From: Lysobacter sp. | GTDB taxonomy: Bacteria; Pseudomonadota; Gammaproteobacteria; Xanthomonadales; Xanthomonadaceae | Assembly: GCA_030151365.1 (NCBI GenBank) | Contig: JASLDW010000054.1 | Coordinates: 1-42,878, forward strand | Direction: 5' to 3' | DNA: 42,878 nt | In this document: positions 32,898 through 40,540 of the stretch, one piece after another | Position numbering within the stretch: position 1 is the first letter of the stretch | Layout: each line of letters opens with the position of its first letter | Notes under the pieces: generated by a model | What the model was told of the DNA's origin: nothing | The model's database searches: none | What the model saw: only the letters and a program-made list of their open reading frames with translations | Program-made: the position numbers and the translations under genes

Positions 32898-33572
32898 GTG
32901 CTGAAGCTGGACTACGGTTTTCGTGATCCGGCGCTGCTGGCGCGGGCGCTGACCCATCGCAGCGCGCCGGGGCGCGCGCACAACGAGCGCCTGGAATTCC
33001 TGGGCGACGCGGTGGTCAACCTGCTCGCCGCCGAGGCATTGCACGCGCGCTGGCCGGGTGCCGACGAAGGCGCGTTGACGCGCGCCCGGGCCGAACTGGT
33101 GCGGGAATCGGCGTTGGCGTCGCTGGCGCGCTCGCTCGACCTCGGCAACGAACTCACGCTGGGCGCCGGCGAGATCAAGAGCGGCGGGTTCCGTCGCGAT
33201 TCGATCCTCGCCGATGCGCTGGAAGCGATCGTCGGCGCGGTCTTCCTCGATGGCGGCTACGACGCGGCGCGGGCGCTGGCGCTGCCGTGGTTCGAGCCGA
33301 TGATCGATGCCTTGCCGTCGCCGCGCGATGTCGGCAAGGACGCCAAGACGCGGTTGCAGGAATGGCTTCAGGCCCGCCGTCGCCCGTTGCCGGTCTACGC
33401 ATTGCTGGAAGAATCCGGCGAGGAGCACGCGCGCATGTTCGTCGTGTCCTGTGCGCTGGAAGACGCGCCCGAGGTGGAATCGCAAGGACAGGGGCGCTCG
33501 CGCCGCGCCGCTGAACAACACGCCGCGGAAGCCGTGCTGGCGAAGCTCGAAGGGCGCAAAATAGCCCCATGA
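32898..33572 (+). CDS. rnc: Ribonuclease III
   Basis: A 224-residue protein from GTG 32898, with no gap after the DUF4845 stop. The signature ERLEFLGDAVVNLLAAE (~34-50) carries acidic metal ligands; DALEAIVGAVFLDGG (~107-121) supplies the rest. The C-terminal double-strand-RNA-binding domain starts near DAKTRLQEWLQARRRPLPVY and ends with RRAAEQHAAEAVLAKL. It cuts double-stranded RNA, including rRNA precursors. The stop overlaps the era start (ATGA). Confidence 0.95.
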   Translation: MLKLDYGFRDPALLARALTHRSAPGRAHNERLEFLGDAVVNLLAAEALHARWPGADEGALTRARAELVRESALASLARSLDLGNELTLGAGEIKSGGFRRDSILADALEAIVGAVFLDGGYDAARALALPWFEPMIDALPSPRDVGKDAKTRLQEWLQARRRPLPVYALLEESGEEHARMFVVSCALEDAPEVESQGQGRSRRAAEQHAAEAVLAKLEGRKIAP

Positions 33573-34465
33573 ACGATCCCGCCTTTCGCGCCGGCACCGT
33601 GGCCGTCATCGGTCGTCCCAATGTCGGCAAATCCTCGTTGATCAACGCCCTGGTTGGCAGCAAGGTCAGCATCACCGCCGACCGCCCGCAGACCACCCGC
33701 CATCGCATGCTCGGCATCGCCAGCTTCCCGGCGGGCCAGATCGTGCTGGTCGATACCCCCGGCATCCACAATCCGCAGAACCGCGCGATGAGCCGGGTGC
33801 TGAACCGTGCCGCCCGTGGCGCGCTGGAAGGGGTCGATGCCGCGCTGCTGGTGATCGAGGCCGGGCGCTGGGACGACGAGGACACGCTCGCCTATGACGC
33901 CCTGCGCGGCGCCGGCGTGCCGGTGGTGCTGGTGGTCAACAAGATCGATCGCATCCGCGACAAGGCCGAGCTGCTGCCGTTCCTCGGAGAGGTCGCCAAC
34001 GGCCGCGAATTCGCCAGCGTGCATCCGGTGTCCGCGCTCAAGCGCAAGGGACTCGATGCGCTGGTGAAGGACGTGCTCGCGTTGCTGCCGGAACAGCCGC
34101 CGCTGTATGCCGAGGACGAGATCACCGATCGCAGCATGCGTTTCCTCGCCGCCGAATTCGTCCGCGAACAGTTGATGCGCCAGCTCGGCGCGGAATTGCC
34201 GTACGCGACGGCCGTCGAGATCGAGCGCTTCGAGGAAGACGGCGCGATGTTCCGCGTCGGCGCCGTGATCTGGGTCGAGCGCGACAGCCAGAAGGCGATC
34301 GTGATCGGCAAGGGCGGGGCGCGCCTGCGCGAGATCGGCACCAAGGCACGCCTGCAAATGGAAAACACGTTCGATCGCAAGGTGTTCCTGGAAACCTGGG
34401 TGCGCGTGCGCGAAGGCTGGTCGAACGACGAAGCGGCATTGCGCACGCTCGGCTACGGCGATTGA
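33569..34465 (+). CDS. era: GTPase Era
   Basis: A 298-residue GTPase with P-loop GRPNVGKSSLINALVGSK near residues 12-29, DTPG in VLVDTPGIHNPQNRAMS, and NKIDR (~125). The C-terminal KH domain carries VIGKGGARLREIGTKARLQME, which binds the 3' end of 16S rRNA during 30S assembly. It overlaps rnc by four bases. A CAAAAT-N6-ATG arrangement precedes the start, as at dnaX, although inside rnc coding sequence. Confidence 0.96.
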   Translation: MNDPAFRAGTVAVIGRPNVGKSSLINALVGSKVSITADRPQTTRHRMLGIASFPAGQIVLVDTPGIHNPQNRAMSRVLNRAARGALEGVDAALLVIEAGRWDDEDTLAYDALRGAGVPVVLVVNKIDRIRDKAELLPFLGEVANGREFASVHPVSALKRKGLDALVKDVLALLPEQPPLYAEDEITDRSMRFLAAEFVREQLMRQLGAELPYATAVEIERFEEDGAMFRVGAVIWVERDSQKAIVIGKGGARLREIGTKARLQMENTFDRKVFLETWVRVREGWSNDEAALRTLGYGD

Positions 34466-34482
34466 GCCGGTACTGACCGGCA

Positions 34483-35268
34483 ATGCGTTACGTCGGCGAA
34501 TCCGGATACGTCCTGCACGTCCGACCCTGGCGGGAAACCAGCCTGCTGGTCGAGGTGCTGAGCGCGGAGCACGGACGACTCGGCCTGCTTGCGCGCGGCG
34601 TGCGCGGGCCGCGCCAGCAGGCGTTGCGTGCCGCGTTGGCGCCCCTGCAATCGATCCGTTTCGATGCCATCCAGCGTGGCGAACTCGCTCGGTTGACCGC
34701 TGCCGAAGCCATCGATGTCGCGCCGCGCATGCAGGGCGATGCCGCGCTCAGTGCGTTCTACCTCAATGAACTGACGCTGCGCCTGGCGCCGCGCCAGGAT
34801 CCGCAGCCGGAACTGTTCCGCGCCTATGGCCGCACCCGCGCGTTGATTGGTGCCGGCGCGCCATTGGCATGGACCCTGCGCCGCTACGAACGCGATTTGC
34901 TGGACGCCTTGGGCGTCGGTTTCGACTGGGCCAATGAGGCCGAGGGCCAGGCAGTGGATCCGGCGGCGCGCTATCGCATCGATCCCGACGGCGGCCTGCG
35001 TCGCGTCGGCCAACTCGGCGACAGTCGCGAGCGCCAGCGCCATCCCACCGGGCGCGTGTTGCTGGCCTTGGCGGGCGATGGACAACCCGACGAGGACGAT
35101 CTGCCGGCGCTGCGGCGGGCGATGCGCGAACTGCTGATGCGCCATCTTGGCGGACGCGGCCTGCGCGCCTGGGACATGGCGGCGGAGCTGGCGCGGCTCG
35201 AGTCGCGCGATCAAGCGTCCTTGAGCGCGGAATCGACCGCCGCGGAGAATCGCGAACGCGCGGAATGA
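34483..35268 (+). CDS. recO: DNA repair protein RecO
   Basis: A 261-residue protein from ATG 34483, 17 bases after era. The N-terminal OB-fold begins with GYVLHVRPWRETSLLVEVLSAEHGRLGLLARGVRG, typical RecO, followed by helical parts with ALSAFYLNELTLRLAPRQDPQPELF. The zinc-finger cysteines found in some RecO proteins are absent, as in E. coli. It works with RecR (encoded at 7208) to load RecA. Its 3' end overlaps the convergent receiver-Hpt gene by 58 bases. Confidence 0.93.
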   Translation: MRYVGESGYVLHVRPWRETSLLVEVLSAEHGRLGLLARGVRGPRQQALRAALAPLQSIRFDAIQRGELARLTAAEAIDVAPRMQGDAALSAFYLNELTLRLAPRQDPQPELFRAYGRTRALIGAGAPLAWTLRRYERDLLDALGVGFDWANEAEGQAVDPAARYRIDPDGGLRRVGQLGDSRERQRHPTGRVLLALAGDGQPDEDDLPALRRAMRELLMRHLGGRGLRAWDMAAELARLESRDQASLSAESTAAENRERAE

Positions 35269-35891
35269 TCCGCGGGATGCTCGTGCAGCATGCGCGTGGC
35301 CTGAGCCAGTGCGACCGCGCCGACGAAGCCGCAACTGGCCTTGAGCCGATGCAGCATGCCGCGGGCGGCATCGGTGTCGCCGCGCTCCAGCGATCCGACG
35401 ATGAAGTCGCGTTGCGCCGGCAGCTCGGCACGGAACAGGCCGCGCATGGTCTCGACGTGTTCGCGGCGCCCGCCCATCGCGCGCAGGGCGGCGTCATCGT
35501 CCCAATCCGGCGTGGCCGATCCACCAAGCAGGGCGGCGAGGGCGCGATGCCAGGCCTCGACGGGTGAAGGCTTGCGCACCACCATCGCGAAACCGTCGGC
35601 TTCCAGCCGGGCCGCGATTTCCGGCGTGGCGTCGGCGGTGTGGGCCAGTGCCGGGCAGTCGCGATGGGCAACGAGATCGTCGTTGCGCAGTTGTTGCAAA
35701 AGATCGCTGCCGCTGCCGTCGGGGAGGTTGGAGTCGATCATCCAGGCGTCGTAGCGCTGCGCGCGCGCCATCCGCAACGCGCTGGCGCAATCGCCGGCGA
35801 CATCGGCCCGTGCCGGGAAGGACTCGATCGCGCCCTGCAGGAACATCGCATTGACCGGATCGTCTTCGACCAGCAGCACTTTGGGCATCAT
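35211..35891 (-). CDS. Response regulator receiver fused to an Hpt phosphotransfer domain
   Basis: A 226-residue protein from ATG 35891 (ATG 35888 also possible). Residues ~3-118 are a receiver domain: acidic pair in LLVEDDPVN, phosphorylation site Asp53 in WMIDSNLPDGSG, and Lys107 in VVRKPSP. Residues ~130-226 form an Hpt domain with the phospho-accepting His181 in MLHRLKASCGFVGA. There is no DNA-binding output and no kinase next to it, so it is likely a relay element in a phosphorelay, passing phosphate between a distant kinase and another regulator. It lies convergent to recO and divergent from rlmD. The target is unknown. Confidence 0.85.
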   Translation of the reverse strand: MMPKVLLVEDDPVNAMFLQGAIESFPARADVAGDCASALRMARAQRYDAWMIDSNLPDGSGSDLLQQLRNDDLVAHRDCPALAHTADATPEIAARLEADGFAMVVRKPSPVEAWHRALAALLGGSATPDWDDDAALRAMGGRREHVETMRGLFRAELPAQRDFIVGSLERGDTDAARGMLHRLKASCGFVGAVALAQATRMLHEHPADHSARSRFSAAVDSALKDA

Positions 35892-35956
35892 CCTCGGGCC
35901 ATTTCCTGTTCGCAGCTGACCGAGAGCATAGCGTCCGCGCGCCACGGGGCCGTGGA

Positions 35957-35965
35957 TGCGACAAT
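35957..35965 (+). promoter_or_regulatory. Possible extended -10 element of rlmD
   Basis: TGC followed by GACAAT (35960-35965, 4 of 6) gives a predicted start about 22 bases before the rlmD GTG. No -35 is evident. Confidence 0.35.
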
Positions 35966-35993
35966 AGGCGGCCGTGTTCCATCCGGCAGTCCC

Positions 35994-37340
35994 GTGTCCC
36001 GCAACAGCATCGACCGCACCCCCTTCGAGCTCCGCATCAACGACCTCAGCCACGATGGCCGGGGCGTCGCCCGTCGCGAGGAAGGCATCCACGCCGGCAA
36101 GGCGATCTTCGTGTCCGGAGCATTGCCGGGCGAGCGGGTGATGGTCGAGCAAACCGGCAAATCGCGTCATTTCGACGAAGCGCGCGTGCTCGAGGTGCTG
36201 GAAGCATCGAAGGATCGCGTCGAGCCGCCATGCCCGCATTTCGGCACCTGTAGCGGCTGTGTCCTCCAGCACCTCGACGCCGGCGCCCAGATCGCGCTGA
36301 AACAGCAAGTGTTGATGGACAACCTCGAGCGCATCGGCCACGTCACCCCGAAGCAGGTGCTGGCGCCGCTGACCGGCAAGGCCTGGGGCTATCGCCGCAA
36401 GGGCCGGTTCTCGGTCAAGCGCGTCGAGAAGAAGGACAAGACGCTGGTGGGGTTCCGCGAAACCGATCCGCGCTTCGTCGCCGACCTGCGCGAATGCCAC
36501 ACCGTGGTGCCGGAACTGGGCACGAAGGTCGCGGCGCTGTCGGCGCTGGTCGATTCGCTCGAGGGCCGCGCCGACATCCCGCAGATCGAATTCATCGCCG
36601 GCGACCAGGGCGTGGCACTGGTGTTCCGCCACCTGCAGCCGCTGAGCGACAAGGATCGAGCCGCGCTGGCGATGTTCGGCGCCGAGCATGGCTTCATCAT
36701 CTTCCTGCAACCGGGTGGCGTGACGTCGGTACATCCCTTGCAGGAGCCCGCGCCGGAACTGTCGTTCGCGTTGCCGCAATGGAATGCCGAACTGGCGTTC
36801 AAGCCGCTCGATTTCATCCAGGTCAATGGCGACCTCAACCAGAAGATGATCGCGCACGCGCTGGAACTGCTTGATCCGCAAGCCGGTGACCATGTACTCG
36901 ACCTGTTCTGCGGTCTCGGCAATTTCACCCTGCCGCTTGCGCGCGTCGCCGGCCGCGTCACCGGCGTCGAAGGCGATGCCGGATTGGTGCAGCGTGCCCG
37001 CGAGAATGCGCAGCGCAACGGCCTCGACAACGCCGATTTCCACGCCGCCGATCTCTCGGTGGAATTGCGCGGCCAACCGTGGTTGAAGCAGCCGTACACC
37101 AAACTGCTGCTGGATCCACCGCGTTCCGGCGCGATCGAGGTATTGAAGCAATTGCCGCTCGATGGCCTGGATCGCATCGTCTACGTCAGCTGCCACCCGG
37201 GTTCGCTGGCGCGCGACGCCGGCTGGCTGGTGAACGAAGCGGGCTGGACGCTGCAGTCCGCCGGTGCGATGGACATGTTCCCGCAGACCGCGCACGTCGA
37301 GTCGATCGCGCTGTTCCTGCCGCCGAACAGGAAGAAGTGA
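35994..37340 (+). CDS. rlmD: 23S rRNA (uracil-1939-C5)-methyltransferase
   Basis: A 448-residue protein starting at GTG 35994 (MSRNSIDRTPFELRI). A TRAM domain with GRGVARREEGIHAGKAIFVSGALPGERV lies at the N-terminus; the iron-sulfur cysteines are in PPCPHFGTCSGCVLQHL (~76-92) and ECHTVVP. The methyltransferase core has DLFCGLGNFTLPLA, the LLLDPPRSGA motif and the catalytic Cys in VYVSCHPGSLARD. It methylates U1939 of 23S rRNA. No ribosome site is obvious; the GTG is chosen from the family alignment. Confidence 0.94.
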   Translation: MSRNSIDRTPFELRINDLSHDGRGVARREEGIHAGKAIFVSGALPGERVMVEQTGKSRHFDEARVLEVLEASKDRVEPPCPHFGTCSGCVLQHLDAGAQIALKQQVLMDNLERIGHVTPKQVLAPLTGKAWGYRRKGRFSVKRVEKKDKTLVGFRETDPRFVADLRECHTVVPELGTKVAALSALVDSLEGRADIPQIEFIAGDQGVALVFRHLQPLSDKDRAALAMFGAEHGFIIFLQPGGVTSVHPLQEPAPELSFALPQWNAELAFKPLDFIQVNGDLNQKMIAHALELLDPQAGDHVLDLFCGLGNFTLPLARVAGRVTGVEGDAGLVQRARENAQRNGLDNADFHAADLSVELRGQPWLKQPYTKLLLDPPRSGAIEVLKQLPLDGLDRIVYVSCHPGSLARDAGWLVNEAGWTLQSAGAMDMFPQTAHVESIALFLPPNRKK

Positions 37341-37342
37341 CG

Positions 37343-37858
37343 ATGGGCATCGAGATCGAACGCAAATTCCTGCTGGCGAACGACGACTGGCGCCGTGAGA
37401 TCGAAACGACCATCGTGATGGGGCAGGGCTATCTCAACGATGCCGCGTCGGTGCAGCAGGGTATACAGAACGTGTCGATGCGAGTGCGCCTGGAGGGCAG
37501 TGATGCGCGCATCAACATCAAGTCGCGCGAACTCGGGGCCTCGCGCCAGGAGTTCGACTACCTGATTCCCGTTGCCGATGGCGAAGCCCTGCTCAAGCTG
37601 TGCGTCGGCGGGCGGATCGAGAAGCATCGCCACCACGTCCGCCATGGCGGGCATCTGTGGGAAATCGACGAATTCCTCGGCGACAACGCCGGCCTGGTGG
37701 TCGCCGAAATCGAGCTGGATTCGGTCGATGAAACCTTCGCGCGACCGGCGTGGCTGGGTCGTGAGGTCACCGAATTGCTGCGCTATTACAATCTCAACCT
37801 GGCCTCGCACCCGTATGCGCAATGGAGCGCGGAAGAGCGCGAGGCCCGCGACGCCTGA
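37343..37858 (+). CDS. CYTH domain protein (triphosphate tunnel metalloenzyme)
   Basis: A 171-residue protein two bases after rlmD. The ExExK motif that defines the CYTH superfamily is at residues 4-8 (EIERK), and the alternating Arg/Lys and Glu residues of the tunnel follow (MRVRLEG, INIKSRE, EIDEFLGD, VAEIELDS). Members hydrolyse inorganic triphosphate or nucleoside triphosphates with metal ions; a few are adenylate cyclases. Length fits the small bacterial type. The natural substrate here is unknown. Confidence 0.88.
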   Translation: MGIEIERKFLLANDDWRREIETTIVMGQGYLNDAASVQQGIQNVSMRVRLEGSDARINIKSRELGASRQEFDYLIPVADGEALLKLCVGGRIEKHRHHVRHGGHLWEIDEFLGDNAGLVVAEIELDSVDETFARPAWLGREVTELLRYYNLNLASHPYAQWSAEEREARDA

Positions 37859-37890
37859 ACCCGGCATCGCATCGATCAACTGGAGTCTCC

Positions 37891-38904
37891 ATGCTCGTCA
37901 TTGGCATCGCCGGAACCGAACTGAATGCGCAGGAGCGCGACTGGCTGCAGCATCCCGCCTGCGGAGGCGTGATCCTGTTCACCCGCAATTTCGCCTCGCG
38001 CATGCAGGTCGGCGAACTGTCGCAGGCGATCCGCGAAGCGGCGCCGCGCCCGCAGCTGATCTGCGTCGACCAGGAAGGCGGGCGCGTGCAACGCTTCCGC
38101 GAGGGCTACAGCGCGTTGCCGCCGCTGGAAGGCTTCGATGCGCTGTACCGCCAGGATCGCGATTCCGCGCTGGAACTGGCGCGCGAACACGCGTGGCTGA
38201 TGGCCAACGAAATCCTCGCCTCCGGCGTCGACCTCAGCTTCGCGCCCGTCGTCGATCTCGGCCGCGGCAACCGCGCGATCGGCAATCGCGCGTTCTCGCC
38301 CGATCCGCAGATCGTCGCCGACTTCACCCGCGCCTATGTCGAAGGCATGCACGGCGCCGGCATGGCGGCGACGCTCAAGCATTTCCCCGGCCACGGTTCG
38401 GTGCTGGAAGACACCCATTTCGACAATGCCGCCGATCCGCGCTCGCTCGACGAACTGCGCGCGACCGATCTCGTGCCGTTCGCGGCCGGCATCGCCGCCG
38501 GCGCCGACGCGGTGATGATGGCGCACGTCGCCTATCCGAATGTCGCGCCGGAACCTGCCGGCTATTCGCCGTTGTGGATCAACGAGATCCTGCGCAAGGA
38601 AATGCACTTCCGTGGCGTGGTGTTCTCCGACGACATCGGCATGGCCGCGGCGCATGGCGTCGGTGGCGTCAAGGCGCGTATCGACGCCCACTACGACGCC
38701 GGTTGCGATGTGGTGCTGGTCTGCCACCCGCAGCTGGTCGAAGAGTCGCTGGCGGCGGTCGACCAGCGCGGCCCGCTCAACACCATGGCGCTGGTTGGCC
38801 TGATCGGTCGTGGCGCGCTGGGCTGGGACGCCTTGCTCGCCGACGCCCGCTACGGCCATGCGCAACGCGCGATCGACCGCGATGAGCTGCGGAGGACGGC
38901 ATGA
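37891..38904 (+). CDS. nagZ: Beta-N-acetylhexosaminidase NagZ
   Basis: A 337-residue glycoside hydrolase family 3 enzyme from ATG 37891, with TGGAG at 37881-37885. The family words are VDQEGGRVQRFR, LKHFPGHGSVLEDTH (acid/base His) and FSDDIGMAAA (the nucleophile Asp). It removes N-acetylglucosamine from muropeptides in peptidoglycan recycling, and in organisms with AmpR-type control this makes the inducer of beta-lactamase. It is cytoplasmic (no signal). The stop overlaps the next gene as ATGA. Confidence 0.95.
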   Translation: MLVIGIAGTELNAQERDWLQHPACGGVILFTRNFASRMQVGELSQAIREAAPRPQLICVDQEGGRVQRFREGYSALPPLEGFDALYRQDRDSALELAREHAWLMANEILASGVDLSFAPVVDLGRGNRAIGNRAFSPDPQIVADFTRAYVEGMHGAGMAATLKHFPGHGSVLEDTHFDNAADPRSLDELRATDLVPFAAGIAAGADAVMMAHVAYPNVAPEPAGYSPLWINEILRKEMHFRGVVFSDDIGMAAAHGVGGVKARIDAHYDAGCDVVLVCHPQLVEESLAAVDQRGPLNTMALVGLIGRGALGWDALLADARYGHAQRAIDRDELRRTA

Positions 38905-39464
38905 CCCCCGCGCGCCCGTCGCTGGCCGCGGCGCTGGAAAATTCAAATCTCGTGCATGATCGCGCGGCGATCGATGCCGCCATCGCGCGTGTCGCCGATG
39001 CCGTGCGCGCCGATTACGACCCAGCCGACGTTCCGCTCTACCTGACCGTGATGAACGGCGGCATGCCGTTCGCCAGCGCGTTGGCGATGGAGATCGGTCA
39101 GCGCGGACTCGATCTCGAATTCGACTATCTGCACGCCACCCGTTATCGCGGCCAGACCTCCGGTTCCGGGTTGGCCTGGCTGCATCGTCCGGCGACTTCA
39201 CTGCGCGATCGCCGCGTGCTGCTCGCCGACGATATCCTCGACGAAGGCCACACCATGCTCGCGATCAAGCGCTGGTGCGAGGACCAGGGCGCGCGCGACA
39301 TCCGCATCGCCGTGCTTGCGCTGAAGAAGCACGATCGCTGCGTCGAGGGCATCCACGCCGATTACGTCGGCCTGGAAGTGCCGGACGCCTATGTCTACGG
39401 ATACGGCATGGACTTCCATGAGCAGGGCCGCAACCTGCCGGCGATCTACGCTCTGCGCGACTGA
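38901..39464 (+). CDS. Hypoxanthine-guanine phosphoribosyltransferase-like protein
   Basis: A 187-residue phosphoribosyltransferase overlapping nagZ by four bases. The PRPP-binding loop is VLLADDILDEGHTM near residues 109-122, and the N-terminal part has LTVMNGGMPFASAL. The pattern is of the Hpt branch, which salvages hypoxanthine or guanine with PRPP. It sits between nagZ and a thioinosine phosphorylase that releases hypoxanthine, so a shared salvage route is likely. I do not give a gene symbol since hpt and gpt types differ by substrate. Confidence 0.88.
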   Translation: MTPARPSLAAALENSNLVHDRAAIDAAIARVADAVRADYDPADVPLYLTVMNGGMPFASALAMEIGQRGLDLEFDYLHATRYRGQTSGSGLAWLHRPATSLRDRRVLLADDILDEGHTMLAIKRWCEDQGARDIRIAVLALKKHDRCVEGIHADYVGLEVPDAYVYGYGMDFHEQGRNLPAIYALRD

Positions 39465-39478
39465 CAACGGGGCATCGA

Positions 39479-40240
39479 ATGAGTGACATGCAGGCGATCG
39501 ATCTCGCGGTGATCGGCGGTACCGGCGTCTACGCGCTGGCGGAACTCGCCGATGCCGAATCGCACCAGCCGGTGACGCATTACGGTCCGCCCTCGGGGCC
39601 GGTACGGATCGGCACGCTCGGTTCGCGCCGCGTGGCTTTCCTCGCGCGCCATGGCGAAGGACATTCGCTGCCGCCGCATCGCATCAACTATCGCGCCAAT
39701 CTCGCCGCGCTGAAATCGCTGGGCGCGACCCGCGTGCTCGCGCTCAACACCGTCGGGGGCATCACCGAGCGCTTCGGGCCGCGCGTGCTGGCCTGTCCCG
39801 ACCAGATCATCGACTACACCTGGGGCCGCATCTCGACGATTTGCGAGGAACCGGGCACCGACGTCCTCCACGTCGACTTCGGCGAACCGTATTCGCGCGG
39901 ACTGCGCGGCGAAATCATCGCGGCCGCGGGCAGGGCGGGCGTGGCGTTGGTGGCCGACGGTTGCTACGGCGCCACCCAGGGCCCGCGCCTGGAAACGCGC
40001 GCCGAGATCGCGCGGATGCGCCGCGACGGCTGCGACCTGGTCGGCATGACGGGAATGCCGGAGGCCGGACTGGCTCGCGAGATGGAGCTGGACTACGCCT
40101 GCGTAGGGATCGTCGCCAATTGGGCCGCGGGTGCCGGCCCCGATCCTGACGAGGTCATCACCTTGCAGGACGTGCTCGACAACGTCGCCGCCGCGACCGG
40201 AGAGGTGGGGAACCTGCTGGACGCGCTGCTGAAGGGCTGA
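39479..40240 (+). CDS. S-methyl-5'-thioinosine phosphorylase (MTAP/PNP family)
   Basis: A 253-residue phosphorylase from ATG 39479. It has IGGTGVYALAE near the start, the phosphate-binding HGEGHSLPPHRINYRANLAALKSLGA, LNTVGGI, and DLVGMTGMPEAGLAREMELDYACVGIVANWAAG. HRINY in place of the MTAP HRIPY and NWAAG in place of the MTAP aspartates suggest a 6-oxopurine substrate, as in P. aeruginosa PA3004, which splits methylthioinosine to hypoxanthine and methylthioribose-1-phosphate. In that organism the gene also sits next to nagZ. The neighbouring Hpt-like gene fits salvage of the released hypoxanthine. Confidence 0.87.
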   Translation: MSDMQAIDLAVIGGTGVYALAELADAESHQPVTHYGPPSGPVRIGTLGSRRVAFLARHGEGHSLPPHRINYRANLAALKSLGATRVLALNTVGGITERFGPRVLACPDQIIDYTWGRISTICEEPGTDVLHVDFGEPYSRGLRGEIIAAAGRAGVALVADGCYGATQGPRLETRAEIARMRRDGCDLVGMTGMPEAGLAREMELDYACVGIVANWAAGAGPDPDEVITLQDVLDNVAAATGEVGNLLDALLKG

Positions 40241-40247
40241 GCCGCCG

Positions 40248-40256
40248 TGTTAAGAT
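40248..40256 (+). promoter_or_regulatory. Extended -10 of tRNA-Leu
   Basis: TGT plus TAAGAT (40251-40256, 4 of 6) lies nine bases before the tRNA 5' end, with a predicted start near 40263. The -35 region is weak. Confidence 0.45.
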
Positions 40257-40264
40257 AGGCGCAT

Positions 40265-40350
40265 GCCGGTGTGGCGGAATGGTAGACGCGGCGGACTCAA
40301 AATCCGCTGGCAGTGATGTCGTGTAGGTTCGAGTCCTATCACCGGTACCA
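40265..40350 (+). tRNA. tRNA-Leu, anticodon CAA
   Basis: An 86-base class II tRNA, GCCGGTG at the 5' end pairing with CACCGGT before the discriminator A and an encoded CCA (40348-40350); the first pair is G-T. The D-arm region is GGCGGAATGGTAGACGC, the anticodon stem GCGGA/TCCGC encloses CTCAAAA with anticodon CAA at 40298-40300, the long variable arm is about TGGCAGTGATGTCGTG, and the T-arm holds GGTTCGAGTCC. It reads UUG codons. The gene borders a region of different base composition. Confidence 0.96.
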
Positions 40351-40390
40351 ACATAGATTCCAGGAAGTCCCAAGATAACCGAGAATCGGC

Positions 40391-40424
40391 AAAAACCCCG
40401 CAGAAATGCGGGTTTTTTGTTTTA
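40391..40424 (+). terminator. Rho-independent terminator after tRNA-Leu
   Basis: AAAAAC then CCCGCA (40397-40402), loop GAAA, TGCGGG (40407-40412) and TTTTTT with a further TTTT. It lies 40 bases past the tRNA end and is a strong terminator; the A-run before the stem makes it partly bidirectional. Confidence 0.9.
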
Positions 40425-40471
40425 GGGGCTCCATAAGGATCCGCGGAATCCCGACCGTATCTACCCATAAC

Positions 40472-40501
40472 TTGACATTTCAAAAAGACGCATTCAATAG
40501 T
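40472..40501 (+). promoter_or_regulatory. Possible promoter of the RHS-repeat gene
   Basis: A perfect TTGACA at 40472-40477 with AATAGT at 40496-40501 (4 of 6) 18 bases downstream, or TTCAAT at a 15-base spacing. The ATG at 40541 follows GGGGGAAT, a usable ribosome site. Confidence 0.45.
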
Positions 40502-40540
40502 TAAGCGGGGATGTCCTGAGCGGCTTGGGGTTGGGGGAAT

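Noticed and set aside
35888..35907. A four-codon upstream frame (Met-Ala-Arg-Gly) overlapping the receiver-Hpt ATG
   Set aside because: Its ATG is too close to the AGGA before it to be initiated well, and such short frames arise by chance.
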